From Cycas panzhihuaensis (lineage: Eukaryota > Cycadophyta): 64,000 bases of DNA. Shown piece by piece: positions 58,834 through 64,000 of this stretch. Both the position numbers and the translations under genes were made by a program. The notes below the pieces were generated by a model. That model was not told where the DNA came from. It was given only the letters and a program-made list of their open reading frames with translations, and did not search any database. The stretch lies in contig CM041465.1 in assembly GCA_023213395.1 (NCBI GenBank), positions 45,515,741 to 45,579,740 of the forward strand, read 5' to 3'. Position 1 is the stretch's first letter, and every line of letters begins with the position of its first letter.

Positions 58834-61369
58834 CCTTTATAGGTGCAATAAGGAAATAATCCTTTCAATAATGATAAAAATTGATTTTTAATAAGTATGT
58901 TTTTTGAATAAACTTTGAAATACTTTTCAGATATAATTTGAAATAAAAAGAATATAAAATCTAGTTTTAATATAATAAAGATCCTTTAAGTATGCAAATT
59001 TGAAATAAACTTTGATGATAAAAAATAATAAAACGTTTAACTTTTTAATTTTTCAAATATAGGGGTATGTCAAATGCTTAAGTTTAACAACTTCAAAAGT
59101 ATACTAAACGATATGAGAATAAGGTGAAACTTTACCAGTATGAAGGTAAACAAAATGTGAATCTAATGGAATTGACCGTTTTGAAAACGGATTCCTATAA
59201 GTCAACTTTTAATGATCCAAAGGAAACATGCCTTGTTTTAAGGTCTAACAAGAGTTGGGGCTTAAAATTACATAAAAATGGCAATAAAATACTTGTAAAA
59301 TGCTATAAGATAATAAAATATCATTTATAAGATTGTTAAATATACTTTTAATTGAAAAAAATTAAAAAATTATATATAAAAAAGTGTAAATATGGCAGGT
59401 TTAAAGTAATAAAGTACCTCTACTTTAAGTGATTTGAAAATTAGTAAAAATACATTAAAACGTATAAAATATTATATCAAATCGAAGAGAATTAAGTCAG
59501 CTTCCCAATAAAACTAACAGAACTAAATTTGAATGTCAAACAGAAAAGTTATAGTAGAAATAATAACTAGTACTTTTATGGTAAAATGTTAAGAAAAATG
59601 TTAAAAACCACTAAAGTACCAGCTTTGGTGATTAAACTAATGATGAAAATAAATTCTAAAAAATAAAATAAAAAGTAGGTAATGAAGTTTGTTAAATATA
59701 GATTGTTGTAAAATAGATTCATGGAGAAAATAGTCACCCGGTAATAAAATACAATCAATTCAAAAAATGATTTTATAAAAAGTTTAAAAAATGTTGAAAA
59801 AAATACTGATTGATTTTAAATTGACTAAAACGGGGTCAAATCAGCACCAAATTGGTCATATGGCCAGTCTAAATTAATATACAGAAAATTTCTGACCCAA
59901 TGAAACTAGTTTCATTATAATCTGATAGCCCAGTGAGGAGTTATGGCAAAAAAATCCCAGTAACCCTATGTAAAATAAAAAAATTAAAAAAAAAAAGAAA
60001 AAGAAAAAAGTGTTAAAATTTATGTTAGCATTTTGCTAACGGTCATATGGAAATGTTTGGTGACCGGGGGCTAGGAGATAAGGGGGTTTAAGCCTTTAAG
60101 GGACCGGATTCGAAATATTATGTAATATGTTTTAATTTTTTAAACTTTATAACAAATAAAACATAGAAAAAATGTAATGTAATGGCCGCGTGGCTACACG
60201 GCGAAACAAGGGAAAAAGATTCATAAAAAATATGAAATTCAGATATAGAAGGAGATGGATCAACCTTTCACAGAGATCTTTAGACAGATCGAAGCTAAAA
60301 AGTGTTTAAAAATGATAAAAAATACATATATATGTATTATGTGAAAAAATGGAACGGCAACCACAAAGAGAAAACAGAGAGAAATAGACATGAACAAAGC
60401 TTAAATCTGAGTGAGATCGACTTACAGAGAGGTGCCCAAGTAGGAAGATATAGATTTCATAAAGAAATTTTGACAACATTTCAAAAAATAGTGAGAAAAT
60501 GATAAAAAAACCTGGTAAACTAGGGTTTTAGTTACTTTGGAGGATGGATCTCCCTGTATAGGCCACCAAATGAGACAATATTTTATAAGTAGCATGGAGT
60601 CTTGGACAGATAGATGCTGGTAAAATTTCACAGTGATCTGTTGCTTCTACACTGAGAACGAGCTTGTAGATCGAATAAAGACCAAACCGGAGTAGCAGTT
60701 GATCCAAATGAGGTATCTTATTGTCTAATCAACGAAATCGTGAACCGTCTCTTTCACTGGATTGCTTACTCAGCAAGGATCACAATGAGTGGTCACTTGT
60801 TAGGATTTTGAGCAACAGATCTATTGCATAAGTTTGCCAAACCAAGGGATAAAGTCACCCAAAAATTAAAAATGGAAAATGTGAAAATAAGAAAAAATAT
60901 GAAAAAATTTAAATAAATAAACTTTATAGTATGTAAAGTTTGAGATTTAAATATGAATAATCAAACCAATATGTTGTAGATGTGTTGTAGCTACCCAAAA
61001 TCTGAAAAAAATAGTGAAATAGATAATAAGAGTTGTAATATAACTTCTTCAAGCAGCTTTTAAGGCTGAATATACAGCAAAAACCTACAGATCTGAAATA
61101 AAAACTAGTAGATCTGAAAAAAATATTAAATATTTAAACAGAATAAACCAGGAATTTATCAAATATTTAATAGAAAGAGCAGATCTAAAAAATATAAGCT
61201 AGATCTGTAGAAAACTATGGTAGATCTGAAATAAAAATTATAGATCTTGAAGAAAAATCGTATGAATCTTACATGCAACTGATCTCATTTGCAGATCTAT
61301 AAAAAATATTAGATAAAATAGACAAATAAACTTGAAAACTATCAAATATGTGATAAAAACTATAGATCT

Positions 61370-61452
<83 letters not shown>

Positions 61453-61763
61453 AATATGATAAAAAGCTTGAATACAAATAACTTGTTGTTGAATTATGTT
61501 GATCTCCTTTGTAGATCTGGAAATATAGCCAAAAATCTGCATAAATCTGAAAAAATCTGAAGTATATTTGTTATACCAAAAAATAGCTCAATAATAATCA
61601 AAACGTAATGAAAAAATAAAAGAAATTTACTGGAAAATTTTACAGAAAATAAGTATAACTAATATTATTTGCTTGTGAGAAAATCTACTGTAGAATGCTA
61701 GTAAATCTTATTGCTCTTCTTCAAAAAATTTCACTAATGGAGATGCAATAGCCCAAAACCTCA
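58834..61763 (-). other. E long non-coding leader
   Basis: About 2.9 kb lie between the PBS and gag. The gag-proximal ~1.3 kb is conserved with D. The PBS-proximal half has eleven AGATCT hexamers (nine of them at 61089-61518) and a long AT microsatellite. Short frames at 59124-59330 and 60302-60502 have no family features. Confidence 0.65.
61373..61450. repeat. AT dinucleotide microsatellite
   Basis: About 39 uninterrupted AT units lie inside E's leader. Confidence 0.98.
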
Positions 61764-62213
61764 CTCTGATACCAAATGTAGAAAAAATATATTGTAGGAG
61801 AACAGAACAGAACATATATCATATAATCAATAGATCAAAATATCAATATTCCAATACAAATCTTCAATATAATGTTGCACAAGAGTGGCATAAACATAAG
61901 AGCTTGAATCTTCAATCTATTGTTAAAAGTGAGCAATACAAATTTCTCAAATGAGGGCAGTGTCTAAAGACACTAGGGTTTCACACCCCTCAATATTTAT
62001 AATTTGGGGGAGGAGAAAAACTCCTCAACCCCTCAATTCAAAATAATAATAAAATAAAGTTAACTTAACTCAAATGAAACTAACTTAAATGAAAGTTAAA
62101 CTTACCTTAACTTACCTCGACATGTTGAGCATCACATATCTAAATTAAAGTTGATGAGGTGTATAATTTTGGTTGGAAATGTAGGAGTGGAGTGACAATG
62201 ATTAACTCCAACA
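61764..62213 (-). repeat. E PBS and 5' LTR
   Basis: The PBS TGGTATCAGAG (minus strand, 61764-61774) lies 2 bp from the LTR end CTACA. The LTR is 437 bp and about 95% like its partner by eye. Unlike the 3' copy, this side lacks the same extension beyond CTACA; the following leader bases differ. Confidence 0.9.
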
Positions 62214-62218
62214 CATAT

Positions 62219-62866
62219 TAGCATTTACTTTTTAGTCCATTAAAGAAAGAAGAGTATCTTCATTCATTTACTTACTCTTATTATGACTTGATATAAAAGT
62301 TTTACATCATATTTTTATTTGACATATATATTTTATCTTGCTTAAAGATCTACTTTGTTGCATTTTATTTCATTTCTTCAATAAAATGAATCTTAGAGAG
62401 TAAGACCACATTTAATTAAAATTTACTTTTATATTAAGAAAGATAAGTCTTGAATTAACCACATTTTTCTAGCCTTGTAAGGGGAATGGTTAGGACCCCT
62501 GAAGTTACCACCACGTATATGCCAATTCAGCAGTGGTATAACAACCTAGCGCGGGTGGACCAACAATTCAGCGAGGTATAACAACCTTCGTAGTAGCCCA
62601 TGTACTGAGGTATATCGAACCTTAAGATCATATACTAGTATATTAGGTCCCTGTTTTGCCACTTGTAGGCATACACCACTAGACAAAATAGCAACTGAAG
62701 GTTTTCCTTAGAGACCCTTAGACTTGGAGCCTAAAAGTGTTATTAGAGGCTAGGACACTTATGAAACCTTGGGCAAAACTTTGAACATTACTTCTTAGGT
62801 TAATTTTTAAAACCAAACCTTTGAAAGCCTTATTTTATCTATAGTTTTTAAAACCTTAGCTAAGAG
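62219..62866 (+). other. I leader, part 2, with degenerate repeats before gag
   Basis: AT-rich sequence is followed by a CpG-containing stretch (62510-62640), where an AATTCAGC..GGTATAACAACCT word occurs twice (62524-62547, 62565-62588) and once more loosely (62603-62622). No gene. Confidence 0.65.
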
Positions 62867-63870
62867 ATGGCATCAAACTTTGGAAGCATGATAATCCCCA
62901 AATTTAATGGTAATAATTTTCTAAACTAGAGTAGGAGGATTAGACCCATTCTCATTGCTAATGACATGTGGGATATTGTGAAAACATGCTATAATGAATT
63001 AGGATAGAATGCCACCAACATTGAAAAGGTAACTTATAAAGAAAATATTAAAAAGGACAATGAAGCACTTGCCCTTATATTCTGTATATTAAAAGATCAT
63101 ATTTTCTCACGGGTTAGTGAGTCAACTAAGTCAAAAGAAGCATGGGATACGATCCAGTTAATTTATAAAGGAATTGCATCATCTAAGATTCAAAACCTAA
63201 AGAGCAAATTTGAAAACTTATGAATGATACCAATAGAATCTATAACAGAATTCATGACTAAAGTCCAAGACATAGTAAATTGAATGAGATCACTTGGAGA
63301 TACATTGACAGAGCAAAGAGTAGCGGAAAGAATATTGAGGTATGTAGGTGCTACAAGAAGGTTTAAAATAGTAGCAATAAGTATAGGGGTTTCCAAAGAT
63401 CTCAGCACACTAAAGGTGGAACAACTAAGTGTCATATTAATATCAGTTAAGTAGTAACAAAATGCAAATGAATCACTTGAGCATACCTTTGCTACCAAGG
63501 CCAGAATTGAATCTCAATCTCAAATGGGTATAACAAAATCTAGAGAATCACCTCCCAAGAGAAGGGATAGAAATCTTAGAAGGGATTTGTGACAAGATCC
63601 ACCTAATATCAAGCTCTACATCAAAGGAGATAAGGAGCAAACCAATGAAATGTGAATCCTCCTAGGTATCCAAATCAAGAGAAATAACTTGAGGGGCACT
63701 CATATTATCCCAATTATCAAGGAAATATCCAGGCTACAAGATCAAATTAGGATTATTACGATAATAGATAAAGGGAAAATCCAATTCCACATTATGAGAA
63801 AAGTGAGAGAGCATCCCACATTGAAAGAATTCATCCACGAAGTCAGAGTCTAAGCTATAAGAGAAGAGAG
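62867..63870 (+). pseudogene. I gag remnant
   Basis: ATG at 62867 gives M-A-S-N-F-G-S-M-I-I-P-K-F-N-G-N-N-F, the copia gag opening, then M-W-D-I-V, K-D-N-E-A-L-A-L-I-F-C, W-D-T-I-Q-L-I-Y-K-G, F-M-T-K-V-Q-D-I-V-N and R-V-A-E-R-I-L-R. These cover the full UBN2-type core over about 200 codons. A basic Arg-rich tail follows at about 63545-63590. About ten stops occur, many at expected Gln or Trp codons. It is more complete than the D/E fragments and keeps one frame throughout the core. Confidence 0.85.
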
Positions 63871-64000
63871 ATCCTATATTACTCATATTGTCATCATAGT
63901 AGTCACACGGAAGATAAATATTTTTTAAAACATGGACCACCCACCAAAGGGAGTGTAAATACCACAATAAAGACAAGGGATAATAATAAACTATTCTTAT

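Larger units (their letters stand above)
57471..62213 (-). mobile_element. Non-autonomous copia-like element E, nested in I leader
   Basis: It has a perfect TSD CATAT (57466-57470, 62214-62218). The 3' LTR is 57513-57938, with a 42-bp extension (57471-57512) outside it that contains a damaged PBS. The purine tract is at 57939-57949, the PBS at 61764-61774 and the 5' LTR at 61777-62213. The interior of 3.8 kb holds only a gag fragment near the 3' end, after about 2.9 kb of leader. It is the same family as D and related to G. Confidence 0.9.
11743..64000 (-). mobile_element. Ty1/copia retrotransposon G, split host element, right end outside window
   Basis: The pieces are 11743-11837 and 35609-35843 (3' LTR), 35844-35960 and 51475-54664 (internal). 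B1 split the LTR, B2 split the 3' internal region (TSD TAATA), and I split the gag region (left TSD copy GAAAG, 54660-54664). The two LTR pieces, 23.8 kb apart, line up end to end with the D/E LTR, sharing TAATCCAT, an ACAATAGTA word and the AACCTATAAAT promoter block. G is therefore a relative of the D/E group, and its gag and 5' LTR should lie right of the window. Confidence 0.75.
54665..64000 (+). mobile_element. Ty1/copia retrotransposon I, right end outside window
   Basis: The 5' LTR (54665-55030) is followed by a PBS-like TTAGTATCAGAG, a long leader and gag (62867 onward). Element E interrupts the leader. The left TSD copy would be GAAAG (54660-54664). Pol and the 3' LTR lie to the right of the window. 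Confidence 0.85.

Noticed and set aside
61238-61477. Minus-strand ORF of 79 codons with a long Y-I repeat
   Set aside because: It is simply the translation of the AT microsatellite.

Overview
The window looks like plant heterochromatin: AT-rich DNA built almost entirely of LTR retrotransposons inserted into one another. Both plant superfamilies are present, Ty1/copia (gag, protease, integrase, reverse transcriptase, RNase H in that order) and Ty3/gypsy (integrase after RNase H, with a chromodomain-like tail in one family). Every recognisable primer-binding site (PBS) matches the 3' end of the plant initiator methionine tRNA (TGGTATCAGAGC or close variants). Decay is heavy and dominated by C-to-T changes that turn Gln, Arg and Trp codons into stops, as expected for old, cytosine-methylated plant repeats. 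I see no ordinary cellular gene, no tRNA or rRNA gene and no CRISPR array. The species cannot be named; a large-genome seed plant fits.

Layout. Positions 1-6562 hold a minus-strand copia copy (A1) cut by the left edge. Positions 6563-about 10250 hold the 3' part of a plus-strand copia (J). Positions about 10790-11742 hold the 3' end of another minus-strand element (H). From 11743 to the right edge runs one minus-strand copia (G) repeatedly split by later insertions. Gypsy B1 (11838-35608, minus) sits in G's 3' LTR and carries copia A2 (11870-16872, plus), copia A3 (20428-27953, minus) and gypsy F (29755-34981, plus). Gypsy B2 (35961-51474, plus) sits just inside G; it carries copia C (37909-47357, minus), whose 5' LTR is split by the short non-autonomous element D (44555-47208, minus). 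Copia I (54665 to beyond 64000, plus) sits in G's gag region and carries E (57471-62213, minus), a relative of D.

Most junctions can be read to the base, with 5-bp target-site duplications (TSDs): TAATA for B2, ACTCC for C, CTAGC for D, ATTTT for A3, TTACA/TTAAA for A2, CTCGT/CTCAT for F and CATAT for E. H > G > B2 > C > D is a five-level nest. The innermost element, D, has nearly identical LTRs and fewer broken codons, so the nesting order agrees with relative age.

No element looks able to move by itself. A1, C, F and G keep the two catalytic reverse-transcriptase aspartates, but all are full of stops. The features most worth a second look are: D and E ending 40-42 bp beyond their recognisable LTR end, with a PBS copy inside the extension; their shared gag-only coding content; the head-to-head B1/B2 pair; a dense cluster of AGATCT motifs in E; and a GTGCAACC-type tandem repeat in the F LTR.
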